From positions 4,464,001 to 4,528,000 of the forward strand of contig AP026073.1 of NCBI GenBank assembly GCA_024349765.1: a stretch of 64,000 nt of DNA, given 5' to 3'. The stretch comes from Streptomyces nigrescens. GTDB taxonomy: Bacteria > Actinomycetota > Actinomycetes > Streptomycetales > Streptomycetaceae. The notes below the pieces were generated by a model. That model was not told the origin of the DNA and did no database searches. It saw only the letters and a program-made list of their open reading frames with translations. Of the stretch, positions 49,239-58,897 are shown piece after piece (positions within the stretch are counted from its first letter, which is position 1; every line of letters begins with the position of its first letter). Made by a program: the position numbers and the translations under genes.

Positions 49239-50555
49239 ATGCGCATACTCCGAGTCGCGCCCGTCTCCGCCCTCGTCGCCGTGCTCGCCGCGGCGGTTTC
49301 GGGGTGCGGTGGCGGGTCGAGCCCAGGTGGTGGGGGCAGTAACGATTCCCCGACGACGCTGACGTACTGGGCGTCCAATCAGGGGCCGAATGTCGAGGCG
49401 GACAAGAAGGTCCTGGGGCCGGAGCTGAAGAAGTTCGAGCGGCAGACGGGCATCAAGGTGAAGCTGGAGGTCATTCCCTGGCCCGATCTGCTGAACCGGA
49501 TCCTGGCGGCCACCACGTCGGGCCAGGGCCCGGACGTGCTCAACATCGGCAACACCTGGTCGGCGTCGTTGCAGGCCACCGGCGCGCTGCTGCCGTGGGA
49601 CGAGAAGAACTTCGCGGCGATCGGCGGGCGGGACCGGTTCGCCGCGCCGGCGCTGGCCGCGACCGGTGCGGCGGGCAAGGACCCGGCCGCGGTGCCGCTG
49701 TATTCGCTGACGTACGCGCTCTACTACAACAAGCGGATGTTCCAGGACGCCGGGATCAGCAAACCCCCGGCCACCTGGGGCGAGTTGGTGGCAGCGGGCA
49801 AGAAGGTGTCGAAGGACGGCAAATGGGGACTGGGGGCCGAGGGCGGGCAGCTGGCCAACAACATCCACCAGGCGTTCGTGCTCGGCAAGCAGCACGGCGC
49901 GGACTTCTTCGACGCGGCCGGCAAGCCGGCGTTCACCTCGGACGGTGCGGTCGCGGCGGTCAAGCAGTACGTCGACTTCATGGCCAAGGACAGGATCATC
50001 GCGCCGGGGAACGCCGAGTACGGCCAGAACCAGTCGTTGCGGGACTTCGCGACCGGCCGGACCGCGATGGTGCTGTGGCAGGCCGCGGCGACGACGTTCG
50101 CGGCGGACGGGATGAAGCCGTCGGACTGGGGCGTCGTGCCGGTGCCGGTGCCGTCCGGCCGCCCGGGAGCCGGCCGGCAGACCAACTCGATGCTCGCCGG
50201 GATCAACGTCGCGGTCTTCAGGAACACCCACAACCTCAACGGCGCCCGGAAGTTCGTGAAGTTCCTGACGAGCGACGCCGAGCAGCGGCTGCTGAACAAG
50301 ACGTACGGTGCGATCCCGCCGGTCAAGGCCGCACAGCGGGACCCGGCGTTCGACCGGCAGGACACCAGGGTGCTGCGCCGGACGCTGACCAGGAGCGCCG
50401 CGCCGCTGCCGCAGATCCCCGACGAGGCGCAGTTCGAGACGTCGGTGGGCACGGCGATCAAGGACCTGTTCGCCGATGCGGCGGCCGGGCATCCGGTGAC
50501 CACGGCGTCGGTGCGGGCCCGGTTGGCCAGGGCCGCGCAGCAGATGGCGAAGTGA
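49239..50555 (+). CDS. ABC transporter sugar-binding lipoprotein
   Basis: A 438-residue extracytoplasmic solute-binding protein. The signal peptide ends with lipobox AVSG-C (Cys near residue 24), followed by a Gly/Ser-rich linker. The fold is family 1 (MalE-like): TLTYWASNQGPNVEADKKVLG, VKLEVIPWPDLLNRILAATTSGQGPDVLNIGNTW, and a downstream helix with FVKFLTSDAEQRLLNKTYGAIPPVK. It delivers an oligosaccharide, probably a beta-glucoside as judged from the GH1 gene of the same operon. GAGAGAGG precedes the ATG. Confidence 0.88.
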   Translation: MRILRVAPVSALVAVLAAAVSGCGGGSSPGGGGSNDSPTTLTYWASNQGPNVEADKKVLGPELKKFERQTGIKVKLEVIPWPDLLNRILAATTSGQGPDVLNIGNTWSASLQATGALLPWDEKNFAAIGGRDRFAAPALAATGAAGKDPAAVPLYSLTYALYYNKRMFQDAGISKPPATWGELVAAGKKVSKDGKWGLGAEGGQLANNIHQAFVLGKQHGADFFDAAGKPAFTSDGAVAAVKQYVDFMAKDRIIAPGNAEYGQNQSLRDFATGRTAMVLWQAAATTFAADGMKPSDWGVVPVPVPSGRPGAGRQTNSMLAGINVAVFRNTHNLNGARKFVKFLTSDAEQRLLNKTYGAIPPVKAAQRDPAFDRQDTRVLRRTLTRSAAPLPQIPDEAQFETSVGTAIKDLFADAAAGHPVTTASVRARLARAAQQMAK

Positions 50556-50564
50556 GGGCCCGCG

Positions 50565-51488
50565 GTGGTGCGTTTCGCCCGGCTGCGCCGTGCCGGCCTG
50601 CCGTATCTGCTGTTGCTGCCCGCGCTGGTCGTGGAGGTGCTGGTCCATCTCGTGCCGATGGTGATCGGCGTCGTGATGAGTTTCCGGGAGCTGACCCAGT
50701 TCTTCCTCGGCAACTGGGGTGCGGCGCCCTGGAAGGGGCTGGGCAACTACCGGGTGGCGGTGGATCTGAACGCTCCGGTGGGTGCCGCGTTGCTGCACTC
50801 GTTCTGGGTGACGTGTGTGTTCAGTGTGCTGGCGGTGGGGTTCTGCTGGCTGCTGGGGACGGCGGCGGCGGTCTTCCTGCAGGAGAACTTCCGCGGGCGG
50901 GGGCTGCTGCGGGCGGTGTTCCTCGTCCCGTACGCGCTGCCGGTCTACGCCGCGGTGATCACCTGGGCGTTCCTGTTCCAGCGGGACAGCGGGCTGGTGA
51001 ATCACGTGCTGCACGACCAGTTGCACCTCACCGGTGACCGGCCGTTCTGGTTGCTGGGCGACAACAGCTTCGTGGCGCTGCTGGTGGTCGCCGTGTGGAA
51101 GACCTGGCCGTTCGCGTTCCTGGTGGTGATGGCGGCGTTGCAGAACATCCCGAAGGACCTGTACGAGGCGGCGGCGCTGGACGGGGCGGGGATGCTGCGG
51201 CAGCTGTGGCGGATCACGCTGCCGTCGCTGCGGCCGGTCAACCAGGTGCTGGTGCTGGTGCTGTTCCTGTGGACGTTCAACGATTTCAACACGCCGTACG
51301 TGCTGTTCGGGAAGGCCGCGCCGGAGGCCGCCGACCTGCTGTCCGTGCACATCTACCAGTCGTCGTTCGCCACCTGGAACTTCGGTACGGGCTCGGCGAT
51401 GTCCGTGCTGTTGCTGCTGTTCCTGCTGGTGGTGACGGCCGGCTATCTGCTGGTGACGTCCCGCGGAAGGAAGTACGCCGATGGCTGA
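50565..51488 (+). CDS. ABC sugar permease (first)
   Basis: A 307-residue permease of the MalF/UgpA family with six transmembrane helices. The coupling (EAA) loop is YEAAALDGAGMLRQLWRITLPSLRPV, near residue 205. It starts from GTG at 50565, nine bases after the binding-protein gene, and overlaps the second permease by 8 bp. No ATPase gene is in this operon; a shared MsiK-type ATPase elsewhere is usual in streptomycetes. Confidence 0.88.
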   Translation: MVRFARLRRAGLPYLLLLPALVVEVLVHLVPMVIGVVMSFRELTQFFLGNWGAAPWKGLGNYRVAVDLNAPVGAALLHSFWVTCVFSVLAVGFCWLLGTAAAVFLQENFRGRGLLRAVFLVPYALPVYAAVITWAFLFQRDSGLVNHVLHDQLHLTGDRPFWLLGDNSFVALLVVAVWKTWPFAFLVVMAALQNIPKDLYEAAALDGAGMLRQLWRITLPSLRPVNQVLVLVLFLWTFNDFNTPYVLFGKAAPEAADLLSVHIYQSSFATWNFGTGSAMSVLLLLFLLVVTAGYLLVTSRGRKYADG

Positions 51489-52412
51489 CACCGCTGCCCG
51501 CGCGCCCCGCCCGGCCGTCCGTGCGCCGCGCCCGCCGGTCCGCGGGCGCTCCCGGTCCCGTCGCGGGGCCTCGCCCACCGCGCCGCCCCGGTCGTTCCGC
51601 TGGGCGCGGCGGATCTTCCTGACCGCGCTGACCGGCTTCGTCCTGCTGCCGGTGTACGTCATGCTGAGCAGTTCGCTGAAGCCGCTGCGGGACGTGTCGG
51701 GTGTGTTCCGGTGGCTGCCGAGCGAGCTGACCGTCCGGCCGTACCTCGACATCTGGCGGACCGTGCCGCTGGCGCACTACTTCGTGAACTCGCTGATCGT
51801 GGCGGGGTCGGCGACGGTCTGTTCGGTGGTGATCGCGGTGTTCGCGGCGTATGCGGTCAGCCGGTACCGGTTCCGCGGCCGGCGGGTGTTCACGGTGACG
51901 GTGCTGTCCACCCAGATGTTTCCCGGCATCCTCTTCCTGCTGCCGTTGTTCCTGCTCTACGTCAACATCGGGAACGCCACCGGTGTGGCGCTCTACGGTT
52001 CCCGGGGCGGGCTGGTCCTGACCTATCTGACGTTCTCGCTGCCGTTCTCGATCTGGATGCTGACCGGGTACTTCGCGTCGGTGCCGCGGGAGCTGGACGA
52101 GGCGGCGTACGTGGACGGCTGCGGGGCGCTGGGGGCGCTGTTGCGGGTGGTGGTGCCGGCGGCGGTGCCGGGGATCGTGGCGGTCGGGGTGTACGCGTTC
52201 ATGACGGCGTGGGGCGAGGTGCTGTTCGCCTCGGTGATGACGAACGACACCACCCGCACGCTGTCGGTCGGGCTGCAGGGTTACGCCACGCAGAACGACG
52301 TGTACTGGAACCAGGTCATGGCCGCGTCGCTGGTGGTCAGCGTGCCGGTGGTGGCGGGGTTCCTGCTGTTGCAGCGCTATCTGGTCGCCGGGCTGACCGC
52401 CGGGGCCGTCAA

Positions 52413-52416
<4 letters not shown>
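51481..52416 (+). CDS. ABC sugar permease (second)
   Basis: A 311-residue MalG-type permease. N-terminal Arg/Pro-rich tail (residues 1-40), then six transmembrane helices. The EAA loop is [26 protein letters not shown], near residue 205. The gene overlaps the first permease and is overlapped by the GH1 gene through an ATGA junction, so the operon is tightly coupled. Confidence 0.88.
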
Positions 52417-53793
<1,377 letters not shown>

Positions 53794-53804
<11 letters not shown>

Positions 53805-54204
53805 CCAGCTCGACCGGGATGTTGCCGCGGGTGGCCTTGGAGTAGGGGCAGAACTCGTGGGTGGCCTCGACCAGCCGGCGCCCGGTCTCGCCCGCCAGGG
53901 TGTCCGGCAGCTCCACCCGCATGACGACGCCGAGGCCGAAGCCCTCGCCGTCCTTGCCGAGGGAGACCTCGGCGGTGACCGAGACGTCCTTGGTGTCGAG
54001 CTTCATCCGGCGGGCGACGTTGCTCATCGCGCTGGCGAAGCAGGCCGCGTAGCCGGCGGCGAAGAGCTGCTCCGGGTTGGTGCCGGCGCCGTTGCCGCCG
54101 AGCTCGGGCGGCAGGGCCAGGGCGAGGTCGATGGTGCCGTCGGAGCTGACGGCCCGGCCCTCGCGGCCGTTGGCGGTGGCGACGGCGGTGTACAGCGCGT
54201 CCAT
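53794..54204 (-). CDS. ohr: Organic hydroperoxide resistance protein Ohr
   Basis: A 136-residue OsmC/Ohr peroxidase. [57 protein letters not shown] contains the resolving/peroxidatic Cys in YAACF; the second Cys is in [15 protein letters not shown]. It reduces organic hydroperoxides. The ATG at 54204 follows AAGGGA; a GTG five codons upstream is less likely. Divergent from ohrR, sharing a strong palindrome. Confidence 0.92.
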
Positions 54205-54269
54205 GAGGTGTCCCTTCACCTGCGGGGCGGCCGCTTACCGGCCGCCCGACGGGTTCCACTGTCGCAGAG

Positions 54270-54308
54270 ATTTAAGTTGTGCGCAACTTGATTGCGCACA
54301 ACTTAAAT
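54270..54308. promoter_or_regulatory. OhrR operator palindrome
   Basis: A perfect 17-bp inverted repeat ATTTAAGTTGTGCGCAA / TTGCGCACAACTTAAAT (54270-54286 and 54292-54308) with a 5-bp spacer. It sits in the 127-bp region between divergent ohr and ohrR. Each half is itself palindrome-like, AAGTTG...CAACTT, suggesting two MarR dimers side by side. Confidence 0.8.
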
Positions 54309-54331
54309 GCCCGCCCGGCTAACCTGGAGCC

Positions 54332-54781
54332 ATGACCACGCTTCCGCCGGACGCCGAACTGCTCCGCCTCGACCACCAGGTCTGCTTCTCCCTGCACGCC
54401 GCCTCCCGGGCGTTCGGCGGCGTCTACCGGGACGCCCTGAAGGACCTCGGCCTCACCTACCCCCAGTACCTGGTCATGCTGGTCCTGTGGGAGCACGGCG
54501 CACAGCCGGTCAAGGCCATCGGCGAGCGGCTCCGGCTGGACTCCGGCACCCTCTCCCCGCTGCTCAAGCGCCTGGAGACGGCCGGCCTGGTGCACCGCGA
54601 GCGCAGCACCGAGGACGAGCGGTCGGTCACCGTCCACCTGACCCCGGCGGGCGACGAGCTGCGCGAGGCGGCCCTGCCGGTCCCCCGCCGGATACTCGCC
54701 GCCACCGGCCTGACGGTCGAGGAACTGCGCACGCTGCGGGGCCTGTTGGGCCGGGTGACCGGCGCACTCGACGCGTCCTGA
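54332..54781 (+). CDS. ohrR: MarR-family organic peroxide sensor OhrR
   Basis: A 149-residue MarR regulator. The redox Cys is in LDHQVCFSLHAASRAF at residue 18, the expected sensing position. YPQYLVMLVLWEHGAQPVKAIGERLRLDSGTLSPLLKRLETAGLVHRERSTEDERSVTVHLT is the winged helix. Oxidation of the Cys would release the operator and induce ohr. The Tyr partners common in OhrR are in place (VYRDAL, TYPQY). Confidence 0.92.
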   Translation: MTTLPPDAELLRLDHQVCFSLHAASRAFGGVYRDALKDLGLTYPQYLVMLVLWEHGAQPVKAIGERLRLDSGTLSPLLKRLETAGLVHRERSTEDERSVTVHLTPAGDELREAALPVPRRILAATGLTVEELRTLRGLLGRVTGALDAS

Positions 54782-54969
54782 GGCCCCCGCGCGCCGCGGC
54801 CGACCGGACGGCGTTCCCCGACTCCCGGCGCCCCCATCACCCCATTGAGTTACCAAGGTTGGGGGCTCAACCGGACGAAGGCGTATAAAGAGTGGCCAAA
54901 CCGCCGGGCCACCGGCGAGACCCGTCCATGACGCGTTGGGCGGCACGCCAACAAGCGGAGGAACGCCAC

Positions 54970-55044
54970 GTGAATGCGGCAGAAGTTGTCCACGCCCGGC
55001 CGGTCCAGGGATGTCCCGCCCAGCGATTTCCGGTCACGGCGTGA
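54970..55044 (+). CDS. 24-residue ORF coupled to the ketosynthase
   Basis: GTG at 54970 is preceded by GGAGG nine bases upstream, the best ribosome-binding site in the region. It opens a 24-codon frame (start VNAAEVVHARPVQG, one Cys, end PVTA). Its TGA overlaps the GTG of the ketosynthase as GTGA (55041-55044). It may be a leader for translational coupling or a genuine small peptide. Confidence 0.4.
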   Translation: MNAAEVVHARPVQGCPAQRFPVTA

Positions 55045-56276
55045 CGGCCCGCCGGCAGCCGTTCTCCGCGGCGGTGACGGGACTGGGCATGGTGACCGCG
55101 GCGGGCGCCACCGCGAAGGCCACCTGGCACTCGGTCACCCAGGACACCGGGCCCAGCGGGGTGCACCCGCACCCCGAACTCGCCGATCTCCCCTGTGACT
55201 TCATGTACACCTCCGACCTGGACACCACCGAGCAGCTCGGCGTGGCGGCCCAGCGGCTGATGGACCGCTTCGCACAGCTCGCGGTGATCGCGGCCCGCGA
55301 GGCGATCGCGGACGCCGGCCTGGACCCGGAGACCTGGGACGGCTCCCGGGTCGCGGTGGTCATCGGCTCCGCGCACGGCGGCCTGCCCTTCTACGACCAG
55401 CAGTGCGCGGCGATGGCCGAGCGCGGCGCCCGCCGGGTCTCCCCCAAGCTCGCCCCGCTGACCGTCGTCAACGGCGCCGCCAGCAGCGTCTGTATGGACC
55501 TCGGGGTGCGCGGCCCCAGTCTGGGGGTGGCGACGGCCTGCTCCTCCGGGACCGTCGCCCTGGGCACCGCGCACCAGCTGCTGCGCACCGGAGCCTGCGA
55601 CATCGCCATCGCCGGCGGCGCCGAGTCGCCGATCTCCCGACTGCTGATCGCCAGCGCCTGCCGGATGAAGGCGGTCTCGACCCGGCGGGAGGACCCGGCC
55701 GCGGCCTGCCGGCCGTTCGACGCCGCCCGGGACGGTTTCGTGGTCGGTGAGGGCGCCGGTCTGCTCGTACTGGAGCGGCCGGAGCACGCCGCGGCCCGCC
55801 GGGCGCCGGTCCGGGCGCACGTCAGCGGTTACGGGGCCTCCAGCGACGCCTATGCCGCGGTCGCCCCGGACCCCGAGGGCAAGGGCATCGAGCAGGCGCT
55901 GCGCACCGCGATGGCCGACGCGGGCGTGCAGCCGGGCGACGTCGGGCACGTCAATGCGCACGGCACGTCGACGGTGGTCAACGACCTGATCGAGGCCACC
56001 ATGCTGCGGCGGGTGATCGGCGATCATCCGCTGGTCACGTCCACGAAGGCGATGACCGGCCACACGCTGGGCGCGGCCGGCGGTATCGAGACCGCGCTCG
56101 CCGTGCTCGCCCTGGAGGAGCAGCTGGTGCCGCCGACCGCGAACCTCGACGTGCCCGATCCGCGGCTGCCGCTGGAGATCGTGCGGCAGGAGCCGCGGCG
56201 GGCGTCCTTCGACTGTGCGGTCAAGACGTCGCTCGGCTTCGGCGGGCACAACGCCGCCCTCGTGCTGACCCGCTAG
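55041..56276 (+). CDS. Beta-ketoacyl-ACP synthase (KAS II type)
   Basis: A 411-residue ketosynthase of FabF type, the normal length if started from GTG at 55041. Active-site Cys is in GVATACSSGTVALG near residue 162, His in VNAHGTST and Lys/His in STKAMTGHTLGAAGG, so the Cys-His-His set is complete. GFGGHNAALVL closes the fold. No ACP, ketoreductase or other fatty-acid gene is adjacent. It is followed 9 bp later by an alpha/beta hydrolase, with which it probably forms a small pathway. An upstream in-frame ATG at 55011 lacks a good ribosome-binding site. Confidence 0.85.
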   Translation: MTARRQPFSAAVTGLGMVTAAGATAKATWHSVTQDTGPSGVHPHPELADLPCDFMYTSDLDTTEQLGVAAQRLMDRFAQLAVIAAREAIADAGLDPETWDGSRVAVVIGSAHGGLPFYDQQCAAMAERGARRVSPKLAPLTVVNGAASSVCMDLGVRGPSLGVATACSSGTVALGTAHQLLRTGACDIAIAGGAESPISRLLIASACRMKAVSTRREDPAAACRPFDAARDGFVVGEGAGLLVLERPEHAAARRAPVRAHVSGYGASSDAYAAVAPDPEGKGIEQALRTAMADAGVQPGDVGHVNAHGTSTVVNDLIEATMLRRVIGDHPLVTSTKAMTGHTLGAAGGIETALAVLALEEQLVPPTANLDVPDPRLPLEIVRQEPRRASFDCAVKTSLGFGGHNAALVLTR

Positions 56277-56285
56277 GCGGCGGCG

Positions 56286-57212
56286 ATGCACGAGGAGACG
56301 GTCCGGTCGCTGTCGGTGCACGGGGTGGGCTTCGCCTACCGGCGGCTGCGCGCCCCGGCGCCGGTCACCGAGCCGGTCGTGGTGCTGGGCGGTGCGCTGC
56401 AGGGCATGTTCGGCTGGCCGCAGATGGAGGACCGGCTGGGCCCGCTGGCGGACGTGGTGACCGCCGACCTGCCCGGGATGGGCGACGCCGGGCCGCTGCC
56501 GCCGGGGCCGGCCCACGGTCTGCTGTGTGCCGCCCTGGAGCGGATCATCGACGACCTGGACGTGCCGCGGATCAACCTCTTCGGCTTCTCCTACGGGGCG
56601 GGCCTCGCCCACGGGTGCGCCCGGCGGGTGCCCGGGCGGATCGCGCGGCTGGCCCTCGGGGGCGTACCGGCGCATCTGACCGGCGGGCAGCTGGAGCTGT
56701 GGCGGCGGGCCGCGGGCCACCTCGCGCGGGGTGACGCCGGCACCTTCGCGACGATGGTCACCGAGGCCCTGATGTGCCTCGACGAGGACCGGTACGTCAC
56801 CCGGCGGGCCCTGGCGCGGCGGTACGTCCGGCGGTCGATGCTGCACGCGGCGCGGCACTCGCCCCATGCGGCGGACGCACTGGGCCGCGCGCTCACCGAC
56901 CGTGCGGACTTCTCCGGTGTGCCGGCCGGGGTGCGCACGCTGGTCTTCAGCGGTGAGCACGACACGGTGACGTCCGCGGAGCGGCAGCGGGCCTTCGCGG
57001 CGCGGATTCCCGGCAGCCGCTTCCTGGCCGTCCCCGACACGGATCACTGGGTGGTGCTCGAACGGGCCGATGACGTCGCGGAGTTGGCGGCCCGGTTCTT
57101 CACCGACGGGCCACTGGAGTGCGCCCCCGCGCTCGTCCCGGTGCCCCGCCCGGTGCCGCCTCCGGCCCGTTCCGTCGCCACCGCAGACCAGTATTCCGTT
57201 GCGGTTATATAA
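56286..57212 (+). CDS. Alpha/beta hydrolase
   Basis: A 308-residue alpha/beta hydrolase. Nucleophile elbow NLFGFSYGAGLAHG near residue 101, acid in FSGEHDTVTS near 222, His in VPDTDHWVV near 250. VVVLGGALQGMFGWPQM contributes the oxyanion region. The C-terminal tail is Pro-rich. It begins 9 bp after the ketosynthase, so the two are surely co-transcribed. It might release or edit an acyl product. Confidence 0.82.
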   Translation: MHEETVRSLSVHGVGFAYRRLRAPAPVTEPVVVLGGALQGMFGWPQMEDRLGPLADVVTADLPGMGDAGPLPPGPAHGLLCAALERIIDDLDVPRINLFGFSYGAGLAHGCARRVPGRIARLALGGVPAHLTGGQLELWRRAAGHLARGDAGTFATMVTEALMCLDEDRYVTRRALARRYVRRSMLHAARHSPHAADALGRALTDRADFSGVPAGVRTLVFSGEHDTVTSAERQRAFAARIPGSRFLAVPDTDHWVVLERADDVAELAARFFTDGPLECAPALVPVPRPVPPPARSVATADQYSVAVI

Positions 57213-57214
57213 CC
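57203..57214. promoter_or_regulatory. Palindrome upstream of ArsR-type gene
   Basis: A perfect 12-bp palindrome GGTTATATAACC, 19 bp before the ArsR-type gene and overlapping the hydrolase stop codon. AT-rich palindromes of this kind are typical ArsR-family operators, so the regulator likely controls its own gene. Confidence 0.6.
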
Positions 57215-57233
57215 AGAGGCGCATACTTGCTGT

Positions 57234-57551
57234 ATGCCCCTACCGTTCGACGTACTCGCGGAGCCGAGCCGGCGCAAGATCCTCGACCTGCTGCTGGAGC
57301 GCCCGCGGCTGGTCGGCGAGCTCACCGCGGAACTCGGCCTGAGCCAGCCCGGCACCTCCAAGCACCTGCGGGTGCTGCGCGAGGCCGGGCTGGTCCAGGT
57401 CCGGCAGGACGCCCAGCGCCGCTGGTACGAACTCCGGCCGGAACCGCTCGCGGAGCTGGACGTCTGGCTCGCGCACTACCGGCACCTGTGGGCCGGGAGC
57501 CTCGACGCCCTGGAACGGCACCTCGACGCCATGGAGGACGACCCCCGATGA
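57234..57551 (+). CDS. ArsR-family transcriptional regulator
   Basis: A 105-residue winged-helix regulator: FDVLAEPSRRKILDLLLERPRLVGELTAELGLSQPGTSKHLRVLREAGLVQVRQDAQRRWYEL. No metal-binding Cys motif (ELCVCDL) is present, so it is the non-metal type usually paired with SRPBCC proteins. Its stop overlaps the SRPBCC start as ATGA. Confidence 0.88.
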   Translation: MPLPFDVLAEPSRRKILDLLLERPRLVGELTAELGLSQPGTSKHLRVLREAGLVQVRQDAQRRWYELRPEPLAELDVWLAHYRHLWAGSLDALERHLDAMEDDPR

Positions 57552-58396
57552 ATCCGCACTCCGACAGCCTCACCACCCGGAACGGCCGCCCCGCACTGCG
57601 CATGGAGCGCCGGCTCGACCATCCGCCGGAGAAGGTCTGGGCGGCACTCACCGACCCGGCGCAGCTCGGACGCTGGTTCCCCTCCCAGGTCGCCGTCGAG
57701 CTCCGGCCCGGCGGGGCGATGACCTTCACCATGCCCGGTGTGACCGGGGTCGCCATGACCGGCACCGTCACCGACGCCGAGCCGCCCCAACTCTTCGCGT
57801 TCACCTGGGGTGAAGACCATCTGCGCTGGGAGATCACGCCGGACGGGAACGGCTCGCTGCTGACCCTGACGCATACCTTCGGCGACCGGTTCGGCGGCGC
57901 CAGCTTCGCCTCCGGCTGGCACCTGTGCCTGACCGCGCTGTCCCAGCTGCTCGACGGCCGGGACCCGGCGGTGGACCGGGACACCGGCGAGCTGCACGAG
58001 GCGTACCTGGAGCAGTTCGGGCTCGGGGCCGGCGTGGTCGAGGACACACCGGACGGACCGCGGATCCGCTTCGAGCGCCAGCTGGTGCGGCCCGCCGAGG
58101 CGGTGTGGGCGGCGCTGACCGGGGGTGCGGAGCCCGAGGTGGGGGCGCCGGTGCCACCGGGCTTCACCGCTCCCCCGGTGCCGGACGGACCGGTCACCGA
58201 GGTGAGCGCCCCCACACTCCTCGCGTACCGCTGGCACACGGAGGGGACTGTCCGCTGGGAACTGGGAAAGGGCACCGGCCACGGCGCCCGGCTCGTACTC
58301 ACCCAGACCGGCCCGCGGGACGTCGATCCGGGGCCCGCACTGGAGGCGTGGCACGCCAGGATCGAAAGGCTGGCGGCCCGGCTGCTGACGGATTGA
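57548..58396 (+). CDS. SRPBCC (AHSA1-like) double-domain protein
   Basis: A 282-residue protein with two AHSA1/SRPBCC-type domains. The first starts LRMERRLDHPPEKVWAALTDPAQLGRWFPSQV and contains FTWGEDHLRWEI; the second starts IRFERQLVRPAEAVWAAL near residue 172, and its middle is shorter than usual. SRPBCC proteins bind hydrophobic ligands or Hsp90-like partners; the ligand is unknown. Coupled to the ArsR regulator by ATGA overlap, a common pair. Confidence 0.82.
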   Translation: MNPHSDSLTTRNGRPALRMERRLDHPPEKVWAALTDPAQLGRWFPSQVAVELRPGGAMTFTMPGVTGVAMTGTVTDAEPPQLFAFTWGEDHLRWEITPDGNGSLLTLTHTFGDRFGGASFASGWHLCLTALSQLLDGRDPAVDRDTGELHEAYLEQFGLGAGVVEDTPDGPRIRFERQLVRPAEAVWAALTGGAEPEVGAPVPPGFTAPPVPDGPVTEVSAPTLLAYRWHTEGTVRWELGKGTGHGARLVLTQTGPRDVDPGPALEAWHARIERLAARLLTD

Positions 58397-58466
58397 GCGG
58401 GCCTGCCCCACGTTTTCGCGGGCCTGCCCCACGTTGTTCCCCGGCCTTGTTGCCGGCGGCACGGGA

Positions 58467-58499
58467 AAGCGCCCCCTGCGGACTTCGCAGGGGGCGCTT
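58467..58499. terminator. Terminator after ArsR/SRPBCC operon
   Basis: A perfect 14-bp inverted repeat AAGCGCCCCCTGCG (58467-58480) / CGCAGGGGGCGCTT (58486-58499) with a 5-base loop. It is followed by CTCCTTT, giving a short U-rich tail. Confidence 0.75.
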
Positions 58500-58602
58500 C
58501 TCCTTTGCGCAGGGGTATGCGGGCCGCACCGCGGGGTGTGAGCCGGGCAACTCCGGCGCGGGTCCGGAGCGGGGTACGGGGGCGGTTCCAGGTGATGCCG
58601 GG

Positions 58603-58897
58603 CACGCGACGTACGTCACGTACGACCATTCCTAGTCGAATGCCGCGGGGGACGTGACACCTGCAATTCGGGGGGAATCGGGAATTTATATCGGACATCT
58701 CTCCTCAAGTCACGAAGAGAGGTAGTACAACACCTCTTTGCCACCCTCCAGGGCGAGCGCTAACCATGTTCCGGGTAGCACCGAGAACGTCTGCGAACTC
58801 AGCCGGAGCGGCGAGCGCGGGCAACGACCCTCGGTCCTCACGCGCCAACCGAAGGCCGCCTCCCCCGCCACCAAGCTCTGGAAGAGGTCACATCCGC
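58603..58897 (+). promoter_or_regulatory. Long structured leader of transglycosylase gene 1
   Basis: About 300 bp without a gene before the first transglycosylase. A block near 58603-58639 (with GTACGTCACGTACGACC and CCTAGTCGA) recurs almost unchanged before the second gene at 60315-60351 and is likely the promoter. Further down, CGGGGGAC, GGGGGGAAT, GGTAGTACA and CGCTAACC occur in the order expected for a c-di-AMP (ydaO) riboswitch, which is known upstream of wall-hydrolase genes in Streptomyces. The match is by eye and partial. Confidence 0.4.

Noticed and set aside
58766-58897. Upstream in-frame extension of transglycosylase copy 1
   Set aside because: The signal peptide and the start context shared with copy 2 begin at 58898; the upstream part corresponds to the leader.
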